Below, piece after piece: positions 8,620 through 17,392 of a stretch of 64,000 bases of DNA. The notes below the pieces were generated by a model. That model was given only the letters and a program-made list of their open reading frames with translations, did no database searches and was not told the DNA's origin. Source of the stretch: Flavobacteriales bacterium (GTDB taxonomy: Bacteria > Bacteroidota > Bacteroidia > Flavobacteriales_F > PHOS-HE28); NCBI GenBank assembly GCA_016702645.1, contig JADJDP010000010.1, positions 1 to 64,000 on the forward strand, written 5' to 3'. A program made the position numbers and the translations under genes. Position 1 is the stretch's first letter, and every line of letters starts with the position of its first letter.

Positions 8620-9753
8620 ATGAGCAAAAAGGATCCTTACGCTGTCCTCGGTGTCGAGCGCAACGCAAGCGCGGACGAGATCAAGAAGGCGTACCGCAAA
8701 CTGGCCATCAAGCACCACCCGGACAAGAACCCGGGCGATAAGGCTGCGGAAGAGCGCTTCAAGGAAGCAGCTTCGGCCTACGAGATCCTGAGCGATCCGG
8801 AGAAGAAAGCCAAGTTCGATCGGTTCGGCCACAATGCCCCCGGTGGTTTTGGTGGAGGTGGTGGGTTCCAGGGTGGAGGCATGAACATGGAGGACATCTT
8901 CTCCCAGTTCGGCGACATCTTCGGTGATGCCTTCGGTGGCGGAGGCTTCGGCGGTTTCGGCCAACGGGGTCGCGGAGGTAGAACGGTGAAGGGCAGCAAC
9001 CTGCGTGTGCGTTTGCGCATGACCTTGGAAGAAGTCGCCAACGGTGCGGAAAAGAAGATCAAGGTGACCAAGCTCGTGCGCGGCAAAGGCAGCGAGTATG
9101 GCACCTGTTCCACTTGCGGAGGCAATGGACAGGTGCGCCGTGTGCAAAGCACCTTCCTGGGCCAGATGCAAACGGTGACCACCTGCCCCGCATGCAGCGG
9201 TGTGGGCCAGACCGTGAGCAAGCGAGCGCCCGGTAGCGATGAGCACGGCCTCGTGCGCGAAGAGGTGGTGGTACCGATCAAGATCCCCGCGGGTGTGGAG
9301 GAAGGCATGCAACTCAACATCAGCGGCATGGGCAACGAAGCACCGGCTGGTGGCATTCCCGGCGATCTGCTCGTGGTGATCGAAGAGGAGCCGCACACCG
9401 AGTTGAAGCGCGACGGTGCCCACTTGCACTATGAGACCTACATCAACGTGGTGGATGCCGCGTTGGGCACGAGCATCGAAGTTCCGTTGGTGATCGGCAA
9501 GGCAAAAGTGAAAGTGGAACCCGGCACACAAAGCGGCACCACCATGCGCCTGCGCGGAAAAGGCTTGCCCAGTGTGAACCAACACGGCACCGGCGACCTG
9601 CTCGTACACCTGATGGTGTGGACACCGAACAACCTGAGCAAAGAAGAGCGTGCTGCATTGGAAAAGCTGCGCGACAGCCCTGGCTTCCAACCCAACTCGA
9701 CCGCCAAGGACAAGGGCTTCTTCGATCGGGTGCGTGAGATGTTCGGGAACTGA
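8620..9753 (+). CDS. dnaJ: Chaperone DnaJ (two-motif zinc region)
   Basis: Hsp40 co-chaperone that stimulates the DnaK ATPase and delivers clients. 377 residues: J domain at 1-70 with HPD in 'HHPDKN'; Gly/Phe-rich linker at about 75-120; then client-binding domains. The zinc region has only two CxxCxGxG motifs (CSTCGGNG, CPACSGVG), separated by 'STFLGQMQTVTTC', where E. coli DnaJ has four. The reduced form matches what I recall for DnaJ in this phylum. The C-terminal part 'GTGDLLVHLMVWTP' is conserved. Co-directional with grpE, so probably one heat-shock transcription unit. Confidence 0.95.
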   Translation: MSKKDPYAVLGVERNASADEIKKAYRKLAIKHHPDKNPGDKAAEERFKEAASAYEILSDPEKKAKFDRFGHNAPGGFGGGGGFQGGGMNMEDIFSQFGDIFGDAFGGGGFGGFGQRGRGGRTVKGSNLRVRLRMTLEEVANGAEKKIKVTKLVRGKGSEYGTCSTCGGNGQVRRVQSTFLGQMQTVTTCPACSGVGQTVSKRAPGSDEHGLVREEVVVPIKIPAGVEEGMQLNISGMGNEAPAGGIPGDLLVVIEEEPHTELKRDGAHLHYETYINVVDAALGTSIEVPLVIGKAKVKVEPGTQSGTTMRLRGKGLPSVNQHGTGDLLVHLMVWTPNNLSKEERAALEKLRDSPGFQPNSTAKDKGFFDRVREMFGN

Positions 9754-9765
9754 GGAGGCCGCGAC

Positions 9766-9773
9766 TAGCTTCG
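9766..9773 (+). promoter_or_regulatory. -7 box 4 bases before the gene at 9778
   Basis: TAGCTTCG, 4 bases before the ATG: predicted leaderless transcript. Confidence 0.5.
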
Positions 9774-9777
9774 TCCT

Positions 9778-10362
9778 ATGCGCAAACTCGAACGGATCCT
9801 CTGGATCGTGGTTGGCATAGCGGTCGTGCTGAAGCTCCTGCACCTACCGCTTGCGAGTTTCCTGCTCATCCTATCGCTTTCGCTATTACAGACGCTCTAC
9901 TTCGCGTTGGGATGGGTTGTATTACCATCGCCGACAAGGAAGGACCAGCACATCGGCCTCACCATCCTCACCAGTGTCGCTCTCAGCACGCTCTGTTGCG
10001 CTGTCGTCTTCAAGGTGCAAGCCTGGCCCCTGTCAGATGTCTTTTCGCTCATGGGGTTCGTTCTCGGGTGCTCCGCTGCGCTATGGGCCATCCTTCACGC
10101 CCGGTTGCGCAGCGATCGTCGCACGTACGCGAAGAACATCCTTGTGCGTGTCCTTCCGCTGGTCGTGATCGTGGGAATACTGCTGCCTGTGAGCGATCGC
10201 GAGATGATCCTTTTCCACCACCGAGACGCCACACCGGAGATGCGGGATCTGTACGATCGCTTGCACGCGACCGAGGATGATGTGGAGCGCGATGCGATCT
10301 GGCATCGAATCGACAGCCTCGAACATGCAGCATACTTGCGGCAAACCGGACAGCACCCTTGA
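9778..10362 (+). CDS. Hypothetical four-helix membrane protein
   Basis: 194 residues. Four hydrophobic segments, at about 7-24, 28-48, 60-78 and 85-108, plus a fifth near 122-140, then a charged cytoplasmic or periplasmic tail of about 50 residues. The start resembles the small membrane proteins common in Bacteroidota with 'RxLERILWIVVGIAVVLKLLHLP' openings, related in appearance to GldL, but I cannot assign it. A -7 box ends 4 bases before the ATG. The DUF2167 gene follows with its own promoter 46 bases downstream. Confidence 0.65.
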   Translation: MRKLERILWIVVGIAVVLKLLHLPLASFLLILSLSLLQTLYFALGWVVLPSPTRKDQHIGLTILTSVALSTLCCAVVFKVQAWPLSDVFSLMGFVLGCSAALWAILHARLRSDRRTYAKNILVRVLPLVVIVGILLPVSDREMILFHHRDATPEMRDLYDRLHATEDDVERDAIWHRIDSLEHAAYLRQTGQHP

Positions 10363-10385
10363 GTGTTCGCGCCCACCGCCACTTC

Positions 10386-10393
10386 TATCTTCG
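10386..10393 (+). promoter_or_regulatory. -7 box of the DUF2167 gene
   Basis: TATCTTCG, 15 bases before the ATG at 10409. Confidence 0.45.
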
Positions 10394-10408
10394 GCCACCA
10401 TCCTTGCC

Positions 10409-11317
10409 ATGCGCTTTCTCGCGATCCTAACTACCGCGTTGCTTGCCTTCCCCCTTTCGGCACAAGACAGCACGGCCTATACCGACTCTCTTTTCGAGGA
10501 CCTCCACGTGGCCCTCAACACCGACTCGATCGAAGCCACCTTCGAGTACCAGTTCGGGGCAGTGCAGGTAGCCGAAGGAGCGGTCACCCTCAACCTGCCC
10601 GATTCGTTCAAGTTCCTCGGTGGCGAACAAGCGCGCCAGTTGGTGGTGGATCTCTGGGAGAACCCACCCGTGATAGCCGACAAACTGCTGGGCGTGATCT
10701 CCTATGCCGATGCAGGGGCCTTCGACGCGCGCTCTTCCTTCATCGTGTACTTCGAACCGATCGGCTACGTGAGCGATGAAGATGCGGACGGTATCGACTA
10801 CGATTCCATGCTGAACGACATGCTCAAGGAGGACAGTTTGGAGAACGCGCAGCGCCTTGCGGATGGATACAGCGCACTGTGGTTGGTGGGCTGGGCATCG
10901 CCACCGTTCTACGATAAGAAGGCCAAGGTGCTGCATTGGGCCAAGGAGATGCGCCAGGACTCCACTGAGGACAATGTCCTCAACTACAACATCCGTGTAC
11001 TGGGTCGTCGTGGTGTGATCATCATCAATGGCGTTACAGGCATGGCGCGGCTGGAAGAAATGAAAGCGGAAGTACCAGTTATGATCGATCTCGTCGCATT
11101 CAACGATGGACATCGCTACGATCAATTCAACGCGGCGACCGACGAAGTCGCCGACTGGAGCGTAGGCGGCTTGATCGATGGAAAGGTGAAGGAGAAATTC
11201 GCGAGCGTTCTCAAATTGCTGTTGAAAGTGGCGGCCATCGCACTGGTGAGCTTGATCGCCATCGTCGCGCTCATCGTCATCCTGGTGCGACGCAAGAAAA
11301 AAGCACCCATGTCGTGA
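10409..11317 (+). CDS. DUF2167 membrane protein
   Basis: 302 residues: signal peptide (MRFLAILTTALLAFPLSAQ), an extracytoplasmic domain with the family signatures 'FKFLGGEQARQLVVDLW', 'YDKKAKVLHWAKEM', 'LNYNIRVLGRRGV' and 'FNDGHRYDQFN', then one C-terminal transmembrane helix (about 272-293) followed by RRKKK. Function unknown in the family; the topology is periplasmic domain with a cytoplasmic basic tail. Its stop overlaps the GTG start of adenine deaminase by 4 bases (GTGA), so the two are translationally coupled. Confidence 0.85.
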   Translation: MRFLAILTTALLAFPLSAQDSTAYTDSLFEDLHVALNTDSIEATFEYQFGAVQVAEGAVTLNLPDSFKFLGGEQARQLVVDLWENPPVIADKLLGVISYADAGAFDARSSFIVYFEPIGYVSDEDADGIDYDSMLNDMLKEDSLENAQRLADGYSALWLVGWASPPFYDKKAKVLHWAKEMRQDSTEDNVLNYNIRVLGRRGVIIINGVTGMARLEEMKAEVPVMIDLVAFNDGHRYDQFNAATDEVADWSVGGLIDGKVKEKFASVLKLLLKVAAIALVSLIAIVALIVILVRRKKKAPMS

Positions 11318-12942
11318 CGGCAGGACACTCGCATCGTTTGATCGGCAACCTCGTGGACGTTCCCGCGCGGCGCATCGTTCCCGCGGAAGTAACGATCACC
11401 GATGGCAGGATCGCTTCGATCACGGAAGTGGCTGGACCTTTTGACGGCTACTTGATGCCGGGCTTCATCGATGCGCATGTGCATGTGGAAAGCTCGATGC
11501 TCGTTCCCAGCGAGTTCGCGCGGTTGGCGGTGATCCATGGTACGGTCGCCACGGTCAGCGATCCGCACGAGATCGCCAACGTGGTGGGTGTTCCCGGTGT
11601 GGACTTCATGATCGCCAATGGTCGCCAAGTCCCCTTCCACTTCTTCTTCGGCGCGCCGAGTTGCGTCCCGGCCACTGTTTTTGAAACCGCCGGTGCCCGC
11701 ATCGATGCCGATGCCGTGGGCCGCCTGCTCGAACGTGACGAGGTGCGCTACCTCAGCGAAATGATGGACTTCCCCGGCGTGCTCAACGGCCATGAGGAAG
11801 TGATGAAGAAGATCGCGCACGCCCATCGTTTGGGGAAACCGGTGGATGGCCATGCCCCGGGGCTTCGCGGTGAGCAGGCGAAGGGATACATCGAAGCGGG
11901 TATCAGCACGGACCATGAGTGCTTCACTTCTGAAGAAGCACGCGACAAGCTGCTGCACGGGATGTGGATCCTTGTGCGCGAGGGCAGTGCCGCGAAGAAC
12001 TTCGAAGCGCTGATCGACCTGTTGCACGACCACACGGACCGCATGATGCTTTGCAGCGATGACAAACACCCCGATGGGTTGGTGGAAGGTCACATCAACA
12101 TGCTGTGTGCACGTGCGGTAAAGCGTGGCATCGACGTGTTCAAGGTCCTGCAAGCTGCGTGCATCAACCCGATCGCGCACTACAAGTTGCCGGTCGGACA
12201 ATTGCGTGTTGGGGATCCTGCGGACCTGATCGTGGTGGAAGACCTGAACGACTTCCGCGTGATGCGCACCTTCATCGCGGGAGAACTGGTGGCCGAGGAG
12301 GGTCGAAGCCTGATCCAACGCGTTGCCATCGACCACATCAACCGTTTCGATCGTTCGCCGATATCGATCGACGACCTCCATGTGCCAAAGCAGGAAGAAG
12401 AGCTGCTCGTGATCGAAGCACTCGATGGCCAGTTGATCACCCGCAAGCGATGGATGCCACCGACCGTGAACGGTGACGCATGCGTTTCGGATGCAACGAG
12501 GGACCTGTTGAAGATCGCCGTGGTGAACCGGTACACGGAAGCACCGGTAGCGGTGGCGTGGATCACCGGCACCGGTTTCCAGCGCGGCGCGATCGCCGGA
12601 AGTGTCGCACACGACAGTCATAACATCGTGGCGGTGGGAACGACCGACGAGGACCTCTGCGCAGCGGTCAACCTGGTGATCGAACACAAGGGCGGTGTCA
12701 GTCTCGCTGATGGCGCTCACCATCGGGTGCTTCCGTTGCCGATCGCGGGGTTGATGTCCGACGGAGATGCGTGGACCGTCGCCGATGCATACGCCACCTT
12801 GGATCGCGAGGCGAAAGCACTGGGCAGCACGCTCACAGCACCATACATGACACTCTCCTTCATGGCACTGCTGGTGATCCCCCACCTGAAATTGAGCGAC
12901 CTCGGGCTCTTCGATGGGGATGCTTTCCGTTTGATCCGCTGA
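11314..12942 (+). CDS. ade: Adenine deaminase
   Basis: Ade converts adenine to hypoxanthine and ammonia for purine salvage; cytoplasmic metal-dependent amidohydrolase. 542 residues, close to the family length. Metal ligands appear in 'GFIDAHVHVESSM' and later 'DGHAPG', 'STDHE' and 'CSDDKHPD', followed by the family-specific C-terminal domain with 'GSVAHDSHN' and 'LPLPIAGLMS'. Start: GTG at 11314, inside the 4-base overlap with the DUF2167 gene. There is no later ATG before the conserved N-terminal strand. Translational coupling to DUF2167 is the only regulatory hint. Confidence 0.93.
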   Translation: MTAGHSHRLIGNLVDVPARRIVPAEVTITDGRIASITEVAGPFDGYLMPGFIDAHVHVESSMLVPSEFARLAVIHGTVATVSDPHEIANVVGVPGVDFMIANGRQVPFHFFFGAPSCVPATVFETAGARIDADAVGRLLERDEVRYLSEMMDFPGVLNGHEEVMKKIAHAHRLGKPVDGHAPGLRGEQAKGYIEAGISTDHECFTSEEARDKLLHGMWILVREGSAAKNFEALIDLLHDHTDRMMLCSDDKHPDGLVEGHINMLCARAVKRGIDVFKVLQAACINPIAHYKLPVGQLRVGDPADLIVVEDLNDFRVMRTFIAGELVAEEGRSLIQRVAIDHINRFDRSPISIDDLHVPKQEEELLVIEALDGQLITRKRWMPPTVNGDACVSDATRDLLKIAVVNRYTEAPVAVAWITGTGFQRGAIAGSVAHDSHNIVAVGTTDEDLCAAVNLVIEHKGGVSLADGAHHRVLPLPIAGLMSDGDAWTVADAYATLDREAKALGSTLTAPYMTLSFMALLVIPHLKLSDLGLFDGDAFRLIR

Positions 12943-12962
12943 TCCGCGCCCTGCGCGTCGGG

Positions 12963-12970
12963 TACATTCG
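12963..12970 (+). promoter_or_regulatory. -7 box 4 bases before the lipoprotein GTG
   Basis: TACATTCG, followed by 4 bases and then the GTG at 12975: predicted leaderless start. This settles the choice of GTG for a gene with no suitable ATG. Confidence 0.5.
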
Positions 12971-12974
12971 CTCC

Positions 12975-13613
12975 GTGCGCGCGCTTGCCCTACTTCTTAT
13001 CCTACCGGTGATCCTCTCATCCTGCGGCACGCACCGCGATGTGGTCCAAGAAGGCCGCTTCCAAAAGCGCACGCACCAAGGTGGATGGCATATCGATCTG
13101 CATCGTTCTGGTGATCACGATAGGGGTGCCAGCGCACATCTTCATCGGGTGAAGCCTCGACTCGAAGCCGCACCATTGGCCCTCAAGGATCCCCACGAGC
13201 GTTTGCTCGCCAGCAAGGACCGGACTGAGATGGTCCTTCCTCGACCCTCACAGTTGGTGCAGCGCAAATGGGAACCAGCTTGGGTCCAGATCAAAGCACC
13301 GCTGATCGTTCAGCCGCTCGCTTCCAATGAACAAGACGGCGATGAGAACGTGGTGCCAAGGAAGAAATGGAACCGGCTCGCCGTACCAACACTGGTATCC
13401 GCTGTGAGCATCATCGCCCTGGCGATCTTCACAACGAGCACAACGGCCGTCATTCTTGCGGCCATTACCACCTTGGTGCTTGGCGGCATTTCGCTGCGTC
13501 AGATCAGAAGGCGCGAGGAGGCTGGCAAGGGCTTCGCGCTCGTTGGCCTCATTCTGGGGCTGATCGCAACGCTCATCACCGCAATGGCGATCGCCGTGGT
13601 GGGCTTCGTTTAG
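12975..13613 (+). CDS. Bacteroidota lipoprotein with C-terminal membrane (DUF4190-like) region
   Basis: 212 residues from the GTG. N-terminal lipoprotein signal (ALALLLILPVILSSCG, Cys as lipidation site), then 'FQKRTHQGGWHIDL', which resembles the 'IQKRKYxKGFHI' motif of a family of Bacteroidota lipoproteins. A basic, low-complexity middle follows. The C-terminus has two or three hydrophobic helices (about 140-185 and 190-212) with 'EEAGKGFALVGLILGLIA', typical of DUF4190-type domains. Function unknown. The end overlaps the convergent GluQ-like gene by 4 bases. Confidence 0.7.
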   Translation: MRALALLLILPVILSSCGTHRDVVQEGRFQKRTHQGGWHIDLHRSGDHDRGASAHLHRVKPRLEAAPLALKDPHERLLASKDRTEMVLPRPSQLVQRKWEPAWVQIKAPLIVQPLASNEQDGDENVVPRKKWNRLAVPTLVSAVSIIALAIFTTSTTAVILAAITTLVLGGISLRQIRRREEAGKGFALVGLILGLIATLITAMAIAVVGFV

Positions 13614-14479
13614 TGGTCCGTGGCATCGCCATGGCGCAGGCCAGCCAGCATACGCTCGGCACTCGCGTGCAACTCGGCCGGCGTTGTTCCGTTCGCCCGC
13701 ATGGTGCGTAAAGCCTCCGCCCCCTCGGACTTCGACAACTTCTGTCCATGTGCATCCGTGATCAATGGGTGATGCACGAAACGGATACGCTTGAACGCCT
13801 CCAGACCAAGCCGATCCGCGAGGTAGAGTTGGCATGCCGTGGATGACAGCAGGTCCTCTCCCCTCACGATCATGGTGCTCCCCTGGTCCACGTCATCCAT
13901 GAGGGAGGCGATCTGGTAAGCCGGTCTTCCGGCTCCTTCTTCTGAGATCCGTTGCCGGATCACCGGGTCCGTCATAAGGTCGGCGGGGACCAACATCCGC
14001 GTATTCCCGAAAAGTTCGTCCATGCGCACCATCGCATCAGCCGGTATGTGCAGGCGCCATGTAGCTTCCGTCTCCTTGAAGCTGCGCTGCTTCGCACGAC
14101 AGTCGCAGTTCTTCATGCCTCGCCGGGCCAACTCGCGCAGTGCGCTTCGCGAACAGGTGCAGGCATAGAGATCACCTTGCTCCTTCAGGATGTCGATGTT
14201 CTCCAGATACCGAACGGTGCGCTTGGCTTGCGAATGCTCACGCTCCTGCTCGTTGACATTCCGCGGCCCTTGGTCCCAATCGATCCCGAGCCATCGAAGC
14301 GAGTCGAAAATGTCCTCCACATACGGTAGGCGACCACGCTCGGCGTCGAGATCATCGATGCGCAGTCGGAGCGATGCCTTGTACTGCCCGGCGAGCCGGT
14401 ACGTGAGCAGAAAAGCAACGCCGTTCCCAGCATGCAGATAGCCGCTCGGAGTAGGTGCAATGCGCGTACGTTCGGCCAC
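13610..14479 (-). CDS. Glutamyl-Q tRNA(Asp) synthetase-like / truncated glutamyl-tRNA synthetase
   Basis: 289 residues: the catalytic half of a class I glutamyl-tRNA synthetase without the anticodon-binding domain, as in GluQRS (YadB), which attaches glutamate to queuosine of tRNA-Asp. HIGH-type motif 'PTPSGYLHAGN' (residues 9-19), KMSKS-type 'KLSKS', and a zinc site of the CxC...CxC kind (ACTCSR, NCDCR). 'IVRGEDLLSSTACQL' is also family-typical. I choose GTG at 14479: the longer TTG reading overlaps a perfect -7 box. GluQ specificity is inferred from length and the zinc motif only. Confidence 0.8.
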   Translation of the reverse strand: MAERTRIAPTPSGYLHAGNGVAFLLTYRLAGQYKASLRLRIDDLDAERGRLPYVEDIFDSLRWLGIDWDQGPRNVNEQEREHSQAKRTVRYLENIDILKEQGDLYACTCSRSALRELARRGMKNCDCRAKQRSFKETEATWRLHIPADAMVRMDELFGNTRMLVPADLMTDPVIRQRISEEGAGRPAYQIASLMDDVDQGSTMIVRGEDLLSSTACQLYLADRLGLEAFKRIRFVHHPLITDAHGQKLSKSEGAEALRTMRANGTTPAELHASAERMLAGLRHGDATDH

Positions 14480-14482
14480 GAT

Positions 14483-14511
14483 CAAATGTAGCGGGGTCGG
14501 TACCCGTCAAA
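14483..14511 (-). promoter_or_regulatory. Complete -33/-7 promoter of the GluQ-like gene
   Basis: On the minus strand TTTG (14511-14508), 17 bases, then the exact consensus TACATTTG (14490-14483), ending 3 bases before the GTG start. The best two-element promoter for a protein gene here; predicts a leaderless message. Confidence 0.65.
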
Positions 14512-14563
14512 GCCCGGGAGCCGGGTGTTGGAACTGTCCCCATCGCCGTATGGTCGCGATCGC

Positions 14564-14571
14564 TATTTTTG
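14564..14571 (+). promoter_or_regulatory. -7 box upstream of hppA
   Basis: TATTTTTG, consensus match, 70 bases before the ATG at 14642. Confidence 0.45.
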
Positions 14572-14641
14572 CCGCCTTCTTTGGGAAGGGGTATCCGAAC
14601 CCATTGATGGACAAGAGGTTGCAAACGCTAAACATCGTAGA

Positions 14642-17320
14642 ATGGAACTGATGTACTACATCCCTGTAATGGGAGTGATCGGCTTGGTGGTAATGGTCGC
14701 CAAGGCCATGTGGGTGACCAAACAAGACGCGGGCGACGCCAACATGAAGGAACTGGCGGGTTACATCGCGCGCGGTGCCAGCGCGTTCCTCAAGGCCGAA
14801 TGGAAAGTGCTCGGCGCTTTCGCAGCCATTGCAGCGGTCTTGCTCGCTTGGAGCGGAACGCTGGTCGAGCACAGTGATTGGGTGATCGCCGTGGCCTTCC
14901 TCATCGGTGCCTTCTTCAGCGCCTTCGCGGGTTGGATCGGAATGAACATAGCCACCAAGGCGAACGTGCGCACCACACAAGCTGCACGAACCAGCCTTGC
15001 ACAAGCCCTCAAGGTGAGCTTCAATGGAGGTACGGTGATGGGGCTCGGCGTTGCCGGTCTTGCAGTGATCGGTCTCAGTTCGCTCTTCATCGTGTTCCTG
15101 GGGATGTACGTGACCGATGGTGGTGCCAACGGCGACCAGATGATGAAGTGCCTCGAAGTGCTTGCGGGCTTCTCGCTCGGTGCTGAGAGCATCGCGCTCT
15201 TCGCACGGGTGGGCGGTGGCATCTACACCAAGGCCGCCGACGTGGGTGCCGATCTCGTGGGAAAGGTGGAAGCGGGCATTCCTGAGGATGACGCGCGCAA
15301 CCCTGCTACGATCGCCGACAACGTGGGTGATAACGTGGGTGATGTCGCAGGCATGGGTGCCGATCTCTTTGGCAGCTACGTGGCCACGATGCTCGCCACC
15401 ATGGTGCTCGGGCGCGAGGTGATCAGCCAGGACAACTTCGGCGGCATGGCCCCGATCCTGCTCCCAATGGTGATCGCGGGCGTGGGGTTGTTGTTCTCCA
15501 TCGTCGGCACCTTGTTCGTTCGCATCAACAAGGACACTGACAGTGTGATGGCCGCCTTGAACAAAGGCAACTGGTTCTCCATCCTGTTCACCGCGGTGGC
15601 CGCCTACTTCATCATCGATTGGATGTTGCCGCACACCGTCCACTTCGTGCGTGATGGCGTTTACACAGGCATCCTCAAGATCAACATCTTCTTCGCGATC
15701 GTGCTCGGCCTCGTCGTGGGTGCGCTCATGAGCATGGTCACCGAGTACTACACCAGCATGGGTCGCCGTCCGGTGAACAGCATCGTGCAGAAAAGCGGTA
15801 CCGGCCATGGAACCAACGTGATCGGCGGTCTGGCCATGGGCATGGAGAGCACGGTATTGCCGATCCTCATCCTCGCTGCTGGCATCTGGGGTTCGTTCTA
15901 CCTCGCAGGCATGTATGGTGTCGCCATTGCTGCAGCCGGTATGATGGCCACCACCGCCATGCAACTCGCGATCGATGCTTTCGGCCCCATCGCCGACAAT
16001 GCAGGCGGTATCGCCGAGATGAGCGGTCTTCCGAAGGAAGTGCGCGAGCGCACCGATAACCTGGACGCGGTAGGAAACACGACCGCCGCCACCGGCAAAG
16101 GCTTCGCGATCGCTTCTGCAGCGCTCACCGCGCTTGCGCTCTTTGCTGCTTATGTGGGCATGGCCGGTATCGATGGCATCGACATCTACAAGGCCGATGT
16201 GCTCGCCATGCTCTTCGTGGGCGGCATGATCCCCTTCTTCTTCAGTAGCCTCGCGATCAGTGCAGTGGGCAAAGCCGCCATGGACATGGTGAAGGAAGTG
16301 CGTCGCCAGTTCCGCGAGATCCCTGGCATCATGGAAGGCACCGGCAAACCCGAATACGAGAAGTGCGTGGCCATCAGCACCAAGGCGTCCATCCGCGAGA
16401 TGATCGCTCCCGGCGCATTGGCATTGCTCTCGCCCATCATTGTTGGTTTTGCGTTCGGTCCCGAGGCGCTCGGCGGATTGCTCGCCGGTATCACCGTGAG
16501 CGGTGTGCTCATGGGCATGTTCCAGAACAATGCCGGTGGTGCATGGGACAATGCGAAGAAGAGCTTCGAGAAAGGCGTGGAGATCGATGGCAAGATGTTC
16601 TACAAGCACAAGGCTGACAAGCCTTCTGCTCCGCACCAAGCTGCGGTTACCGGTGACACCGTGGGTGATCCATTCAAGGACACCAGCGGCCCCAGCATGA
16701 ACATCCTCATCAAGCTCACATCACTCGTAGCCTTGATCATCGCGCCGCACATCAACGAGGCGGACCATGCCGAGGCAGCCGCTGATCCCATGGACGCGCT
16801 GGTCGTCCTCGTAGCGCCTGACAGTACTTCCATCAACGCCGGTGGTGAAAGCAACGGATCCACGACGAGCCGTGATAGCCTCGCCACCCTGGAGCCTCGC
16901 GTGACCGGTTACACCACCAAGCTCATCACGGGCTTCGAAGTGACCGGTGCCGAAGGCGGCCTGGAGAACGATCTCATGCTCTTCATCAGCCGTGCGGTAC
17001 CTGCCGACAAGACCACGTGGATCGGCTTCGATCAAGTGGGAGCGGACAACAGCTTGAGCAACGGTAATGCCGATGCGCAGATCAACAACGTCGCCGAGAT
17101 CCTCAAGGCGTTCCAAACGTTGAAGTTGGAACTCGGCGCCAGCGGCGATGGCTCACAAGCTCGCGCCGATGCGTTGCGGAACGCGATCATCGCAAAAGGC
17201 GTTGCGGCCGAACGCCTCACGGCCAAAGGCTATGGTGCCGATGCGCCTTTCGCCACCAAGCCGCTCTACCTGGATCGCGCACCAACGAAAGGTGCTGCGC
17301 TGCGCGTGAGCGAGCGTTGA
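14642..17320 (+). CDS. hppA: Membrane-bound ion-translocating pyrophosphatase fused to an OmpA-like domain
   Basis: Hydrolyses pyrophosphate and pumps H+ or Na+ out of the cytoplasm. 892 residues, against about 680-760 for usual family members. Residues 1 to about 705 are a complete M-PPase: signature DVGADLVGKVE, 'DNVGDNVGD', 'DAFGPIADNAGG' and 'GNTTAATGKGFAI'. Ala where K+-independent enzymes have Lys suggests the K+-dependent class; the pumped ion is not decidable. After the last helix ('IIAPHI') come a low-complexity linker and a domain 'KTTWIGFDQVG ... LKLELGASGDGSQARADAL ... RLTAKGYGADAP' matching OmpA_C-like modules, but with the DAP-contacting loop shortened. The fusion lies in one frame without breaks. 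Confidence 0.93.
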   Translation: MELMYYIPVMGVIGLVVMVAKAMWVTKQDAGDANMKELAGYIARGASAFLKAEWKVLGAFAAIAAVLLAWSGTLVEHSDWVIAVAFLIGAFFSAFAGWIGMNIATKANVRTTQAARTSLAQALKVSFNGGTVMGLGVAGLAVIGLSSLFIVFLGMYVTDGGANGDQMMKCLEVLAGFSLGAESIALFARVGGGIYTKAADVGADLVGKVEAGIPEDDARNPATIADNVGDNVGDVAGMGADLFGSYVATMLATMVLGREVISQDNFGGMAPILLPMVIAGVGLLFSIVGTLFVRINKDTDSVMAALNKGNWFSILFTAVAAYFIIDWMLPHTVHFVRDGVYTGILKINIFFAIVLGLVVGALMSMVTEYYTSMGRRPVNSIVQKSGTGHGTNVIGGLAMGMESTVLPILILAAGIWGSFYLAGMYGVAIAAAGMMATTAMQLAIDAFGPIADNAGGIAEMSGLPKEVRERTDNLDAVGNTTAATGKGFAIASAALTALALFAAYVGMAGIDGIDIYKADVLAMLFVGGMIPFFFSSLAISAVGKAAMDMVKEVRRQFREIPGIMEGTGKPEYEKCVAISTKASIREMIAPGALALLSPIIVGFAFGPEALGGLLAGITVSGVLMGMFQNNAGGAWDNAKKSFEKGVEIDGKMFYKHKADKPSAPHQAAVTGDTVGDPFKDTSGPSMNILIKLTSLVALIIAPHINEADHAEAAADPMDALVVLVAPDSTSINAGGESNGSTTSRDSLATLEPRVTGYTTKLITGFEVTGAEGGLENDLMLFISRAVPADKTTWIGFDQVGADNSLSNGNADAQINNVAEILKAFQTLKLELGASGDGSQARADALRNAIIAKGVAAERLTAKGYGADAPFATKPLYLDRAPTKGAALRVSER

Positions 17321-17332
17321 TCCGCAGTACAT

Positions 17333-17376
17333 CCAACGAAGAAGCCCCGGCACAAGTGCCGGGGCTTCTTCGTTGG
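17333..17376. terminator. Bidirectional terminator between hppA and the deoxynucleoside kinase
   Basis: Perfect 21-base inverted repeat (17333-17353 with 17356-17376) with a 2-base centre, between convergent genes. Confidence 0.85.
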
Positions 17377-17392
17377 CTTCCATTTCAGGGAA

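Noticed and set aside
8452..9843. 463-codon open frame on the minus strand
   Set aside because: Mirror of dnaJ and of the 3' part of grpE.
11122..12885. 587-codon open frame on the minus strand
   Set aside because: Antisense of adenine deaminase; the frame stays open because of GC-rich third positions, and the protein has low-complexity His/Arg-rich sequence.
14507..16639. 710-codon open frame on the minus strand
   Set aside because: Mirror of hppA; His/Glu/Ala-rich without any family signature.
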